In this document: positions 16,708 through 25,643 of the stretch, in pieces | Layout: each line of letters begins with the position of its first letter | Position numbering within the stretch: position 1 is the first letter of the stretch | NCBI RefSeq assembly: GCF_014207445.1 | Contig: NZ_JACHEM010000014.1 | Span: 62,001 to 126,000 of the forward strand | Direction of reading: 5' to 3' | Source: Streptomyces candidus | GTDB taxonomy: Bacteria; Actinomycetota; Actinomycetes; Streptomycetales; Streptomycetaceae | DNA length: 64,000 bases | Notes under the pieces: generated by a model | What the model saw: the letters and a program-made list of their open reading frames with translations, nothing else | Told to the model about the DNA's origin: nothing | The model's database searches: none | Program-made: the position numbers and the translations under genes

Positions 16708-16732
16708 GTACCCACCTGGCTGGAGGCTATTC
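16708..16732 (-). promoter_or_regulatory. SigB-type promoter for the DUF1440-like gene
   Basis: On the minus strand, GAAT (16732-16729), a 15-nt spacer, GGGTAC (16713-16708). The predicted start is about 23 nt before the ATG at 16678. This is the fourth match of the same type within 4.2 kb. Confidence 0.55.
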
Positions 16733-17316
16733 GAATGTGCCGTCCGTCTGCCGGACATGGCGGAGGGCTTGTTCCAGTACGTGCCGGATCAGCACTCCCC
16801 CACCACGCCAGACGAACGGTCCGTCGCAGCCTTCCCTCCGCCCCACCGGACAAGATCCAGCCAGCACGGGCCGGACGGCGGCCGTCCTCCGCCCCCGCCG
16901 TCCTGGAGGGCCGGCCCGGCGGGATCGCTTCGATGAGGAGGATGCGGCGTAGCCGTCGGCACCGGACGCCTCATGCGGGCGTGTCGCACGAGTCCGACTG
17001 GCGCGCTGTGATGCGTGTGGGGGCGACGTCCGGGCCGGCAAGAGGCGGTTGCGCATCTGCGGCGCTCTTCGCCTGCCGCGTTTGCCGCTTCGTGAGCTCC
17101 AGCGCGTTCACCAGCACCGTTGGCATCTCCCACCACTGCCCCCGTCCTGAACGTCAGATCACACCCTCAAACCGCTGCTCCCGAACTGCCTGCCCGCCAT
17201 AAGGGTGATGGCCGGCGAATCCTCGCTCCGGCCGCTGTCCGTGTGTCCATGATGGTGGCGAGCTCCGCCGGGGCGGGACTGTGCCAGTAGAGGCGATCGG
17301 ATGGGATGTGCAAGTC
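16733..17316. other. Intergenic, no supported gene
   Basis: About 580 bp with open frames on both strands but no recognisable protein. A possible 51-codon minus frame begins with MPTVLVNALELTKRQTRQAK near 17128, but lacks a spaced ribosome site and a known family. The region probably holds the promoter of the secreted protein that follows. Confidence 0.35.
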
Positions 17317-17934
17317 GTGGGTACCGTACGGAAATCGGCACGCGAGGCCACAATTGTCGGCCTGACCGGGGCCGCGGTGCTGCTCGGTGGAGCACTGGCC
17401 CCTGTGGCGCAGGCTGTGGACGGGGGGCGTGCGTCCATGCGGGTGTGCGCCAATACGGCGGGGAAGTGGCAGAGTTCCGACGCCAAGGCGCTGGGCGACT
17501 GCCACACCGCGCGCGGTGCGTACGCCTCCAAGCGGGCCGAATTGATCCGGGGCAAGGTCCCCGGGAAGGTGGCCGAAAGCTGGGGCGCGAAGGCCGCTGG
17601 GGAGTCCCGTTCCGCCGTGGTGGATGGCGCCCGCCGCACGAACGGCCCGATGACTTCCGGCGAGGCCGTTCGGGCTGCGATGTGGGCGGCCGTCGCGTCG
17701 GATGCGGCGCGCCCCGTGGAGGCCCGGTCCGGCAGTGCGGAGTCCGCCACGGCCACTGGGGACGAGGGCTACCGCGGCGCCGTCCTGGAAGCCCGCCGCG
17801 CGGCCAGGGCGGCCTGGCGCGCAGCCGAGAGTGCCCACGCCGCCGGGGGCCGCGACACCCGCCGAAACATCGAGGCGGACCGGGCCGAGAGCAAGGCCTG
17901 GCAGACCGCGCGGACGGCCGGCTGGCTGGAGTAG
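17317..17934 (+). CDS. Secreted Ala-rich protein, function unknown
   Basis: 205 residues from GTG 17317; GTG 17281 and 17308 are in-frame alternatives. The chosen start gives a typical signal peptide: basic VRKSAREA, hydrophobic TIVGLTGAAVLLGGALAPVA, cleavage near AQA-VDGG. The mature part has two cysteines (RVCANTAG and GDCHTARG), then a long Ala/Arg helix-rich region with repeated AAR/RAAW elements (ARRAARAAWRAAESA). It is a predicted extracytoplasmic helical protein with no known domain. It stands alone. Confidence 0.65.
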   Translation: MGTVRKSAREATIVGLTGAAVLLGGALAPVAQAVDGGRASMRVCANTAGKWQSSDAKALGDCHTARGAYASKRAELIRGKVPGKVAESWGAKAAGESRSAVVDGARRTNGPMTSGEAVRAAMWAAVASDAARPVEARSGSAESATATGDEGYRGAVLEARRAARAAWRAAESAHAAGGRDTRRNIEADRAESKAWQTARTAGWLE

Positions 17935-18273
17935 CCTCCTCCCCCCTTCCCCCGCTGTGGCGGGAGCCGGAGCCGGAGACGGAGAGCGACTGAGCCTGCG
18001 GCAGCCTGGCCGGTGGGCCGTGGGAGCCTCATGAATCCGGCTCCTGCGGTCTCCCCTCAACGCAGAGAACCCCGGAAGGCGTTTGGCTGTTGTCGGCCGG
18101 CCGTCGGCACACCGACGCCGTCCGCCGCTACCTACGCCCTGTGGTCCCCGCAGCAGGGGTGCAGTTTCGCAACCCTCGCCTCGGCCGAGGCACGAGGGCA
18201 CGGAACAGAGGGGAGCCGCCGCCGTCCGCGTAACAGCTCCCGCCCGGCCACTGGCGCCGCTGCGACCGGGAGG

Positions 18274-18777
18274 TCAGGGCCACTGAGAGCGCCGCGCCCC
18301 CAGGACGGGCCTGCGCGCGAGGGGCGGCGATGCAACGAGGCGGGGGACCAGTGGGACGCCCGGCTGTTCAACGGCGAGCGCGTCGCCGAGAGTGGACGTC
18401 GGCGGGTGCGGTGTGCTCAGCCCGGCCAGGCGCAGGACACGCAGGTGCCAGCGGTCCGTACACACCAGCGCGAAAGAGCCCCCGCCACTGTGGGCCCGTC
18501 CGCGGGCATCGCGCAGGAGGTCGAGGACGGAGCTGTCGAAGAAGCCCGCCGGACGCAGATCCACGACGAGACATGCGCTACGGCACGGGGCCGCCTCACG
18601 AAGGTGGTGGTGCAGAGCGGGGGCGGCGGCCAGGTCGGCTTCGCCGTGGATCTCGATCACCGTCACGTTCTCGAAGCACAGGGTGCGGATGCGTGGACGG
18701 CTCGTGGGGAGCCACGTCTTGCCAGGCAGGGAACCGAAACGGCTGTTCGGCGGGACAGGGCGGAACGACATGCGCAT
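18274..18777 (-). CDS. STAS-domain anti-sigma factor antagonist
   Basis: 167 residues from ATG 18777 with GGGGA six bases upstream. The STAS core reads VTVIEIHGEADLAAAPALHH, then LVVDLRPAGFFDSSVLDLLR, with the DSS serine in the position phosphorylated by RsbW-type kinases, and ALVCTDRWHLRVLRLAG. N- and C-terminal extensions of about 35 and 50 residues are not conserved. It probably relieves an anti-sigma factor of the SigB/stress group, which fits the SigB-type promoters upstream in the window. The partner kinase is not encoded nearby. Confidence 0.85.
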   Translation of the reverse strand: MRMSFRPVPPNSRFGSLPGKTWLPTSRPRIRTLCFENVTVIEIHGEADLAAAPALHHHLREAAPCRSACLVVDLRPAGFFDSSVLDLLRDARGRAHSGGGSFALVCTDRWHLRVLRLAGLSTPHPPTSTLGDALAVEQPGVPLVPRLVASPPLARRPVLGARRSQWP

Positions 18778-19040
18778 CAAAGTCCCCAGGTGCGGATGCC
18801 CCGCGCGGCGGGGCGGGCGGTCAGTGCCACTCACCAGGGGCTGGGGTGAACAATTTCCAGTCTAGGAACCGGACGGCCGAAGAAGCCACAACCCTTCCCC
18901 AGTGCCACTCCTACGGGCGACCCGGCCGGTGAAACCCCTCGGACCGCGCGAAGGCTGTGCAAAGAGAACTCGACAACGGTGCCCGAAGAGGTGGACCACC
19001 CTGATCACATCTCCCGAACGGACGGGCATCGGGCTGGGTG

Positions 19041-19946
19041 TCAATTACCTCCGCCGTCGAGGCCAGGCGCTGTGTCGTCGTGGCCGCCGGCTCCCAGCAG
19101 TCCGGTCGCGTCGAACGTGGCGTGCTTGCTGATGCGGGGCAGCTCGGAGCGGGAGAGACGGGTGACCAGCGGCGGCAGAACCGCGCGTACGGGCTGGACC
19201 GCCCTGAGCCAGACGGGGGCGTAGACCGCCGGGGAGCGTCGTTCGACGGCGCGGACCAGCCGGGCGGCGACCGTCCGTACGGGATAGACCTTGCGCGCGG
19301 GAGCGGGCATGTGGGCCCGCAGTTCCCCCAGGACCGTGTGCCGATCGACGTCGCGGATCATGTCGGTGTCAGTCCAGTTCAGGTAGGCGACCCCCACCCC
19401 GATGCCCTGGTGGGCGACTTCCGCCTGCAGGGCGTGGGCGAACGATTCGGCTCCGGCCTTGGACGCGCAGTAGGCACTCATCATCGGCGAGGCGCCCATC
19501 GCGGCCAGGGACGCGATCTGCAGGTAGTAGCCGCGGGTTTCTTGCAGGTCGGGCAGGAAGGAGCGGGCGGTGATCGAGCTGCCGACCAGGTTCACCTCGA
19601 TCACGCGTCGCCAGGTCGCGGGGTCGGACTCGGCGAAAGGCCCTCCCTCGGCGATCCCGGCGTTGGCCACGACCACCGACACCGGGCCGAGCTGCCTGCG
19701 TACCTGGGCGGCGGCCCGGTCCATGGCGGCGTCCTCGGTGACGTCGACCTCCCACCAGCCGGCCGGCCCGGGCAAGGACTCCGCGACGCGCTCCAGCGCC
19801 GGTGCGTTGTGCCCGAGCAGCGCCACCGCGGCGCCCCGCTCCGCCAAACCTCGGGCCACGGCCTCACCCACACCCCGTGCGGCACCGGTCACGACGGCCA
19901 CTCGCCCCTCCAGGGGCCGCGATCGCGGTTCTCCCTTTGCCCTCAT
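19041..19946 (-). CDS. Short-chain dehydrogenase/reductase
   Basis: 301 residues. The NAD(P) site is VAVVTGAARGVGEAVARGLA, with VVVANAGIAEGG (NAG motif), catalytic Ser in LQIASLAAMG and YCASKAGAES (YxxxK). The last 60 residues, LPPLVTRLSRSELPRISKHA and a Gly/Asp-rich tail, are characteristic of Streptomyces CMP-like SDRs of unknown substrate. The ATG lacks a good ribosome site, so the exact start is uncertain; 19946 gives normal length. It is transcribed away from the remnants at 20.2-20.9 kb. Confidence 0.88.
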   Translation of the reverse strand: MRAKGEPRSRPLEGRVAVVTGAARGVGEAVARGLAERGAAVALLGHNAPALERVAESLPGPAGWWEVDVTEDAAMDRAAAQVRRQLGPVSVVVANAGIAEGGPFAESDPATWRRVIEVNLVGSSITARSFLPDLQETRGYYLQIASLAAMGASPMMSAYCASKAGAESFAHALQAEVAHQGIGVGVAYLNWTDTDMIRDVDRHTVLGELRAHMPAPARKVYPVRTVAARLVRAVERRSPAVYAPVWLRAVQPVRAVLPPLVTRLSRSELPRISKHATFDATGLLGAGGHDDTAPGLDGGGN

Positions 19947-20234
19947 TGGGCAAACGTAGACCAGGTCCCACGGACCGGCATGATTTCGCATGGTCGCCGG
20001 CGTCGCGTGCGGCTTGGCAGCAAGAGAGCAAAAGCGGTGAGCGTGGCCTCCGCGCCCGGACCCGCTGGCATCTGTGTCCCGTTCCCAGCCGCCCCAGGAA
20101 ACGGTCGACGACCCGATCTCCGTTGTACTCACCATGACGTCACTGCGGGCATTGCCGTGACGACTTCTGTAACCGCCGCCGCGTGCCGCGAGGTAACGCT
20201 CTCGCTCCGGCCTGAGTCGGCGTCCCCGTCTGTC

Positions 20235-20440
20235 GGTGCTGGCCGTGACCCGCAAGGTCGCGGTCATGGTGAAGCGGTCCTGACCGGGGACGGCACCGCC
20301 GACCGCGCGCACGGACGCACGGGGCTCGCGGAGGCGCAGGCATGCGGCCATGAGAGCCAGGCGACCTGGCCGCCGAGGGTCGCGAAGGGAGCACCGATGC
20401 AGCGGTGTGCGCCTGCGCTGAAGGTGGTAGCGCGGCTCCG
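20235..20440 (-). pseudogene. Remnant of a cytochrome P450 C-terminus
   Basis: Minus-strand translation gives TTFSAGAHRCIGAPFATLGG, which has the P450 heme-binding pattern F-x-x-G-x-H-x-C-x-G; the cysteine codon is at 20401-20399. After a frame change the sequence continues LALMAACLRLREP to AVPGQDRFTMTATLRVT, which resembles the last strands of a P450. No P450 sequence is visible upstream, so about 65 residues of a roughly 400-residue enzyme survive, with a frameshift. Short length limits certainty. Confidence 0.5.
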
Positions 20441-20619
20441 CGCCGTCTGTTCCAGCCCGGCTGCTTCGGAACGTAGGGGAACGCCGAGGTGACGCGGCTG
20501 CACGGTGCGGCACGTCAAGAGTCGTCACCCGCCCCCGGGAGGGAACTGCACAGACCGGCTTGCGGACAGCGACGCCGACGAGGCACGACAACGGGCGGTC
20601 GGGCGGTTCATCGTTGTCC

Positions 20620-20857
20620 GACCCTCGTACGGCGGTGTACTCATCGAGCAAAGCGCGGTGTGCCCGTACGACAGCCGGGCGAAGCCTGTGTCCGGGCAGA
20701 TGTCACGGAGACTGACGACCTTGCCCGGTGCCGGGCAGCGGCGGGTCACGAACACCGGCCCGCGCGTACGGCCCCTCAGCAGGCGCGGCAGGAGCAGGGT
20801 GATCACCGTATCCGGCGCGAGCTGGCACCCGGGTATCTCTGTCACCCCCGCCGGCAC
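20620..20857 (-). pseudogene. Remnant of a tyrosine recombinase (phage-type integrase)
   Basis: Minus-strand translation has ITLLLPRLLRGRTRGPVFVT, then VVSLRDICPDTGFARLSYGH, closely resembling the middle of the catalytic domain of Streptomyces tyrosine recombinases. A frame change near 20655 leads to ALLDEYTAVRG, the expected continuation, and then similarity ends before the catalytic HxxR and Tyr. Both ends are missing. It marks decayed mobile DNA between the SDR and Ku genes. Confidence 0.65.
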
Positions 20858-20951
20858 ATCATCCGCCGCCCAGCGCCGGGCGGCCAGTCTTCCGCGTGCC
20901 GCCCGCCAGCTCCGCGCCTACGCTGGATCCCCCGGATGCTGGAGGACTGCC

Positions 20952-21893
20952 ATGCCACGCCCTGTCTGGAGCGGAGCGGTCAGTTTCGGCCTGGTCACCA
21001 TCCCGATCAAGGTGCTGCCCGCGACGGAGAACCACCAGATCAGCTTCCATCAGTACCACGTGGAGGACATGGGGCGGATCCGCTACCAGAAGGTCTGCGC
21101 CCTGGACGGCGAGGTCCTCTCTCCCGACGAGATCGGCCGCGGCTACGAGGTGTCCAAGGACACCATCGTGGAGATCACCGACGAAGAGCTCGACAACATG
21201 CCTCTGCCGACCGCGAAGGCCATCGAGATCGTCGCGTTCGTCCCTGCCGACTCCATCGACCCCGTCCGGATCGGCGACAGCTACTACCTCTCCGCCGACG
21301 GCGCCGTCGCCGCGAAGCCGTACGTCCTGCTCCGCAAGGCCCTGGAGCGCAGTTCCAAGGTGGCGGTTGCGAAGTTCGCGTGGCACGGGCGTGAGCGGCT
21401 GGGGCTGCTGCGCGTGATGGAGGACGCCCTGGTTTTGCACGCGATGAAGTGGCCCGACGAGATCCGCTCCCCCGACGAGCTCGCCCCCCGCACGGTCGAC
21501 CTCGACGACAAGGAGGTCGACGCCGCGATCTCCCTGATGGAGGAGATGACCACCGACGACGGGCTGGAGGGCTACCGCGACCACTACCGCGAAGCCCTCG
21601 AAGACCTGCTCGCCGCGAAAGCCCACGGTGAGAAACCTCCGGTCGCCGACACCGGCGGGAAACCCGAGGAAACCGTGGTCGACCTGATGGCCGCCCTCCA
21701 GCAGTCCGTGGAGTCCGCACGCGCCTCCCGTGGCGAAACAACTGGCGAAGACGGCAAGGACGCGAGCGTCCACGACCTCACCGGCCACGCCCAGAAGAAA
21801 GCTGCCCGGGCAAAGAAGGCCACCGCAAAAAAGACCTCCAAGACGGCGAAGAAGGCGCCGGCGAAGAAAGCCCCTCGCAGGACGACTGCCTGA
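20952..21893 (+). CDS. ku: Ku family DNA end-binding protein
   Basis: 313 residues from the ATG with GGAGG six bases upstream. It starts MPRPVWSGAVSFGLVTIPIK, the bacterial Ku signature, with conserved RIRYQKVCALDGEVL and PYVLLRKALERSSKVAVAKF. The C-terminus is a Lys/Ala tail (residues about 285-313: KKATAKKTSKTAKKAPAKK), as in DNA-bridging extended Ku proteins. Bacterial Ku homodimers bind double-strand ends and recruit LigD for end joining. No ligD or primase gene is in the window, so it is probably one of several Ku copies in the genome. Confidence 0.95.
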   Translation: MPRPVWSGAVSFGLVTIPIKVLPATENHQISFHQYHVEDMGRIRYQKVCALDGEVLSPDEIGRGYEVSKDTIVEITDEELDNMPLPTAKAIEIVAFVPADSIDPVRIGDSYYLSADGAVAAKPYVLLRKALERSSKVAVAKFAWHGRERLGLLRVMEDALVLHAMKWPDEIRSPDELAPRTVDLDDKEVDAAISLMEEMTTDDGLEGYRDHYREALEDLLAAKAHGEKPPVADTGGKPEETVVDLMAALQQSVESARASRGETTGEDGKDASVHDLTGHAQKKAARAKKATAKKTSKTAKKAPAKKAPRRTTA

Positions 21894-22317
21894 GTTTTCC
21901 CTCCAGCGCACCCTTGCCGGGGCGGGCGGTTCGTCAGTGCGTCGACGTGTCGGCGTGGGGATGTACCGCTCAGGTCCTCGTGTTCCAGGGTGAGCCGAGC
22001 GGGTCCAACCGGAGTCACGGCCGTTCCGACCGTCGGCGCGGGAGCGCCGGGGGCGGGAGGTACGGGTCTCGCTCGGGCGGCTGCCGCGCGCACCGTCCGG
22101 CGGACCAAATCTGCTCGGGGCACAGCCCCGTCCCGAAGCTGTGGCGTGACTCATTCGGCCGGGAGCACTGTCGTCGGCGAAGTCGCAACGCACTCCCGGC
22201 TCCGACGGTGCCGGGCCGAACATGAACATGACCGGTGATTCGCGCGATGCGGAGGCGCGCACGGGCGCCGAGACTGCGGTACGCCAGTCACCATCCGAAC
22301 CCCGCCCGGAGGTACCG
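21894..22317. other. Intergenic, no gene seen
   Basis: About 420 bp between Ku and the esterase. Open frames are present but have no recognisable protein similarity; it should contain the esterase promoter, which I could not define. Confidence 0.35.
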
Positions 22318-23928
22318 ATGCCCGGTCCGTATACGAGGCACGAGACGAGGACGGCGCGACGATCGCCGTTGTGGCACCGCTTACGGAAGGTGCTGGTGAG
22401 CGCGCTCCTGCTGTCGGCGACCGGGCTGGGCGCCACGCCCGCCGTGGCCGCCCCCGCGGCCCGGGCGGCCGGAGATACGACCGTCGCCACCCGCTACGGG
22501 CCGGTGCGGGGAACGGCGGATGAGAGGGCCGCCGACTATCTCGGCATCCCCTACGCGGCGCCGGCTGTCGGCGGCCTGCGCTGGAAGCCGCCGGCCAAAC
22601 CCGCGCGCTGGACGGGAGTCCGGGACGCCACGGTCCCCGGCAACCCCTGTATGCAGACGGACTCGTCGACCCCCTGGGGTGATCTGGCCGGACCGGGCAC
22701 GCCCAGCGAGGACTGCCTCTACCTCAACGTCCACACGCCCGTCGAGCGCTCCCTGCGCGGCCGGCCGGTGATGGTCTGGGTCCATGGCGGCGGCTTCAGG
22801 ATCGGTTCGGGGACCTTCTACGACGGCGGAGAACTGGCCGCCCGGGGCGACGTGGTCGTGGTCACGCTCAACTACCGTCTGGGCGCCTTCGGTTACCTCG
22901 CTCACCCGGGCCTGGCGGGAGAGTCGGCGGACGGCACCTCCGGCAACTACGGCCTCCTCGACCAGCAGGCGGCCCTGCGCTGGGTGCGGCAGAACATCGC
23001 CGCCTTCGGCGGTGACGCCGGCAACGTCACGGTCTTCGGCGAGTCGGCGGGCGGCGGCAGCGTCTGCCAGCACCTCGTCTCCCCCCGTGCGGCCGGCCTT
23101 TTCGACCGGGCCATCGCCCAGTCGGGCTGCGGCTTCCCGCTGCCCACCCAGGAGTCGCAGCAGCGCACCGGTGCGACCTGGGCCGGCTCCCTGGGCTGTG
23201 CCGACGTCGCCTGCCTGCGCGGCAAGCCCGCCGGCGAACTGCTCACGGCCTCGACGAGCCCCGCCGCCCGCTGGGTCCCGAACGTCGACGGCCGGGTCCT
23301 CCCCCTGCAGATCGCCGACGCGTTGGAGAGCGGCAAGTTCCGCCGCGTGCCCGTTCTGCAGGGCACCACCGCCGACGAGGGTCGGCTCACCGTGGCATCC
23401 ACCTACGACCTGGCCGGCCGCCGGCTCACCCCGGCCGGGTACCCGGTGGCCGTCCGCGCCCAGTACGGCGACCGTGCCGACGCGATCCTGGCCCGCTACC
23501 CGCTGTCGGACCACGGCTCCCCCGCCGAGGCACTCGGCGCGATCCTCACGGACTCGCAGTTCGCCTGCCTTCAGTCCCGCACCGCGCGGCTGATGGCCAG
23601 GCACACCCGGTCCTACCAGTACGAGTTCGCCGACCGCCAGTCCGTGGACTACCTGGGCCTGCCGGTCAGCTTCCCCCTGGGCGCCCCGCACGGCTCCGAG
23701 ATCCGCTATGTCTTCGGCGGCGTCTCGGGCACCCCCGCTCAGAACGCCCTGGCCTCGACGATGCTCGACTACTGGACCCACTTCGCCCGCACCGGCATTC
23801 CCTACGCGGCCGACGCCCCGCGCTGGAGCCAGTATCCGAAGGTGCAGGTGCTCGCGCCCGAGGCGATCACGGCATCGACGACGTTCCCCGAGGACCACAA
23901 GTGCGACCTGTGGCTCCCGGAGCTGTGA
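22318..23928 (+). CDS. Secreted type B carboxylesterase
   Basis: 536 residues from ATG 22318, which has GGAGG five bases upstream. The N-terminus has basic RKVLVSALLLSATGLGA and cleavage near AVAAPAA, a Sec signal. The alpha/beta-hydrolase triad is S243 (FGESAGGGS), E354 (TTADEGRLT) and H458 (GAPHGSEIRY). EDCLYLNVHTP and NYGLLDQQAALRWVRQNIAA are type B signatures, and VMVWVHGGGF is the oxyanion segment. It hydrolyses carboxylic esters outside the cell; the natural substrate is unknown. A hairpin terminator follows. Confidence 0.95.
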   Translation: MPGPYTRHETRTARRSPLWHRLRKVLVSALLLSATGLGATPAVAAPAARAAGDTTVATRYGPVRGTADERAADYLGIPYAAPAVGGLRWKPPAKPARWTGVRDATVPGNPCMQTDSSTPWGDLAGPGTPSEDCLYLNVHTPVERSLRGRPVMVWVHGGGFRIGSGTFYDGGELAARGDVVVVTLNYRLGAFGYLAHPGLAGESADGTSGNYGLLDQQAALRWVRQNIAAFGGDAGNVTVFGESAGGGSVCQHLVSPRAAGLFDRAIAQSGCGFPLPTQESQQRTGATWAGSLGCADVACLRGKPAGELLTASTSPAARWVPNVDGRVLPLQIADALESGKFRRVPVLQGTTADEGRLTVASTYDLAGRRLTPAGYPVAVRAQYGDRADAILARYPLSDHGSPAEALGAILTDSQFACLQSRTARLMARHTRSYQYEFADRQSVDYLGLPVSFPLGAPHGSEIRYVFGGVSGTPAQNALASTMLDYWTHFARTGIPYAADAPRWSQYPKVQVLAPEAITASTTFPEDHKCDLWLPEL

Positions 23929-23957
23929 CCGCCAGGCACTGAACGGTGCCGGTCACG

Positions 23958-23998
23958 CGACGGCCCCGCCGCCCGGTGGATCCGGGCCGGGGCCGTCG
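23958..23998 (+). terminator. Hairpin after the esterase gene
   Basis: CGACGGCCCCG (23958-23968) pairs with CGGGGCCGTCG (23988-23998), an 11-bp stem with a 19-nt loop, 30 bp after the stop. Confidence 0.7.
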
Positions 23999-24383
23999 TG
24001 GCGTCGTCACCGAAGGACGAGCAGCGGCCCTGTCCGGCGGGCACCGCGCGAAATACGCTCGGCGTTTCTGCTCGTACCAGAGCGAAGGGGATTCCCGGAC
24101 GTTTCACGGACGTCAGACGTCGTGAGTACGGGCTGTCGGACCGGTGAGAACACTTCGCGGGACAGCCCACCTGAGGCTTGCCCCGCAATGATCTTCAGGT
24201 GAGTGTCGAAAGGCGGAGGTCTCCAGCCCAACTGTCGCAACGAACCCGGCCGGAAACGAAGGTGACCTCAATGCCGATGCGGCCGGCCTCGGGCTCGCAC
24301 TCTTCGCCACGCGGCGAGAACGTGCCACGGCCGTGACCCGTCGCTGACGCACAGGTACCTCGTGCCCGCGACCTCTGGCCGGA
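23999..24383. other. Intergenic between converging genes, nothing recognised
   Basis: About 385 bp. A minus frame reading RQLGWRPPPFDTHLKIIAGQ (near 24240) has no ribosome site or known family, so I do not call it a gene. Confidence 0.35.
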
Positions 24384-25265
24384 TCAAGGGAGCGGCGTGC
24401 CTCCGGTGGCGTTCATGATCTCCGCGGTGATGAAGCTCGCGTGTTCCGAGGCCAGGAACACGTACGCGGGTGCCATCTCGGCGGGCTGGGCAGGACGGCC
24501 CATCGGTGCCTGCTTGCCGAACTCCTTGGTGTCCGGCAGCGTGGCCGGAATCAGGGGCGTCCACACCGGCCCGGGAGCCACGGCGTTGACCCGGATGCCG
24601 TCCTCGACCAGCATCTGCGCGAGCCCCTTGGTGAATGTGACGATGGCGCCCTTGGTCATGGCGTAGTCGAGCAGGTGCGGGCTGGGCTGGTAGGCCTGTA
24701 CCGAGGTGGTGTTGATGATGGATCCACCTGAGGGAATGTGCGGCGCGGCCATCTTGCACAGCCAGAACATGCCGTACAGGTTCGTGCGCACCACCCGGTC
24801 GAACTGCTCCGTGGTGATGTCCTGGATGCCTTCCGGCTGGGACATCTGATACGCCGCGTTGTTGACCAGCACATCGATACGTCCGAACTCCGCCACGGCC
24901 CGCTCGACGAGGCGACGGCACTGTTCCTCTTCGCGGATGTCGCACTGCACGGCCAGGCCGCGACGTCCGGCCTCCTCGACGAGGCGAACCGTCTCCTTGG
25001 CGTCCTCCGCCTCCGTGGGCAAGTAGGTGAACAGGACGTCCGCGCCCTCGCGTGCGTAGGCCAGGGCGACGGCTCGCCCGATACCGGAGTCTCCGCCGGT
25101 CACGACCGCCGCCCGGTTCTGCAGGAGCCCACTGCCCCGGTAGGAGTCCTCACCGTGGTCGGGTCGCGGATCCATCGGACCGGTCCAGCCCGGCGTCTCC
25201 TGGTCCTGCTGAGCGAACTCCGGCTGCGGGTGCTTGGTCGTCGGGTCCTGCGGGGTGTCACCCAT
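24384..25265 (-). CDS. SDR of the general-stress (YdaD/YghA) type
   Basis: 293 residues with the 45-residue N-terminal extension (PQDPTTKHPQPEFAQQDQ, ETPGWTGPMDPRPDHGEDSY) that defines the YhxD/YdaD/YghA subgroup. NAD(P) site AAVVTGGDSGIGRAVALAYA; active-site IINTTSVQAYQPS and DYAMTKGAIV (YxxxK); LVNNAAYQ is the NAG-equivalent. Homologues are stress-induced oxidoreductases acting on aldehydes or ketones. It is a single gene, divergent from the DUF899 gene; no SigB-type promoter was found upstream. Confidence 0.92.
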   Translation of the reverse strand: MGDTPQDPTTKHPQPEFAQQDQETPGWTGPMDPRPDHGEDSYRGSGLLQNRAAVVTGGDSGIGRAVALAYAREGADVLFTYLPTEAEDAKETVRLVEEAGRRGLAVQCDIREEEQCRRLVERAVAEFGRIDVLVNNAAYQMSQPEGIQDITTEQFDRVVRTNLYGMFWLCKMAAPHIPSGGSIINTTSVQAYQPSPHLLDYAMTKGAIVTFTKGLAQMLVEDGIRVNAVAPGPVWTPLIPATLPDTKEFGKQAPMGRPAQPAEMAPAYVFLASEHASFITAEIMNATGGTPLP

Positions 25266-25643
25266 CAGTCTGTTCCTTCCTGGGATCGTCTATGTCCAGC
25301 TTGGGGAGCACCTGACGGTGACGCCAACGCCCACCGCTCGTGGTGCTCGACTTGTGCCGAATCGTGCCATCAAGGCATCGGATGTCCCGTGATCCGAGTC
25401 CCACACACGCGGGGCGAAATTTTTCCACCTGCCATGACGGCGAGTCGCTCGCAAACGCCTTCGGCCATGCGCCGAGTCATGGACAGGGTCGGCCCTGCCC
25501 GCGGTCCCTCTCGACGCGCGGACCCGCCCGCCGTGCAGGGACGTGCGAGCGTGGACGGGGCGGCTCGGGCCGATGAGTTCCGGGGCCCGGCGGGGTCTAC
25601 CTCTGCACGAGCGAAAGCTGCACACGAGTTCTGTGAGGGAACC
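25266..25643. other. Divergent intergenic region
   Basis: About 380 bp between the divergently transcribed SDR and DUF899 genes. It must hold both promoters; I see no certain -35/-10 pair. It includes an A/T-enriched patch near 25418-25440. Confidence 0.35.

Noticed and set aside
17299..17324. GGAT-N16-GGGTAC at the start of the Ala-rich secreted gene
   Set aside because: Overlaps the start codon region, so it cannot serve the gene as modelled; with this base composition such matches also arise by chance.
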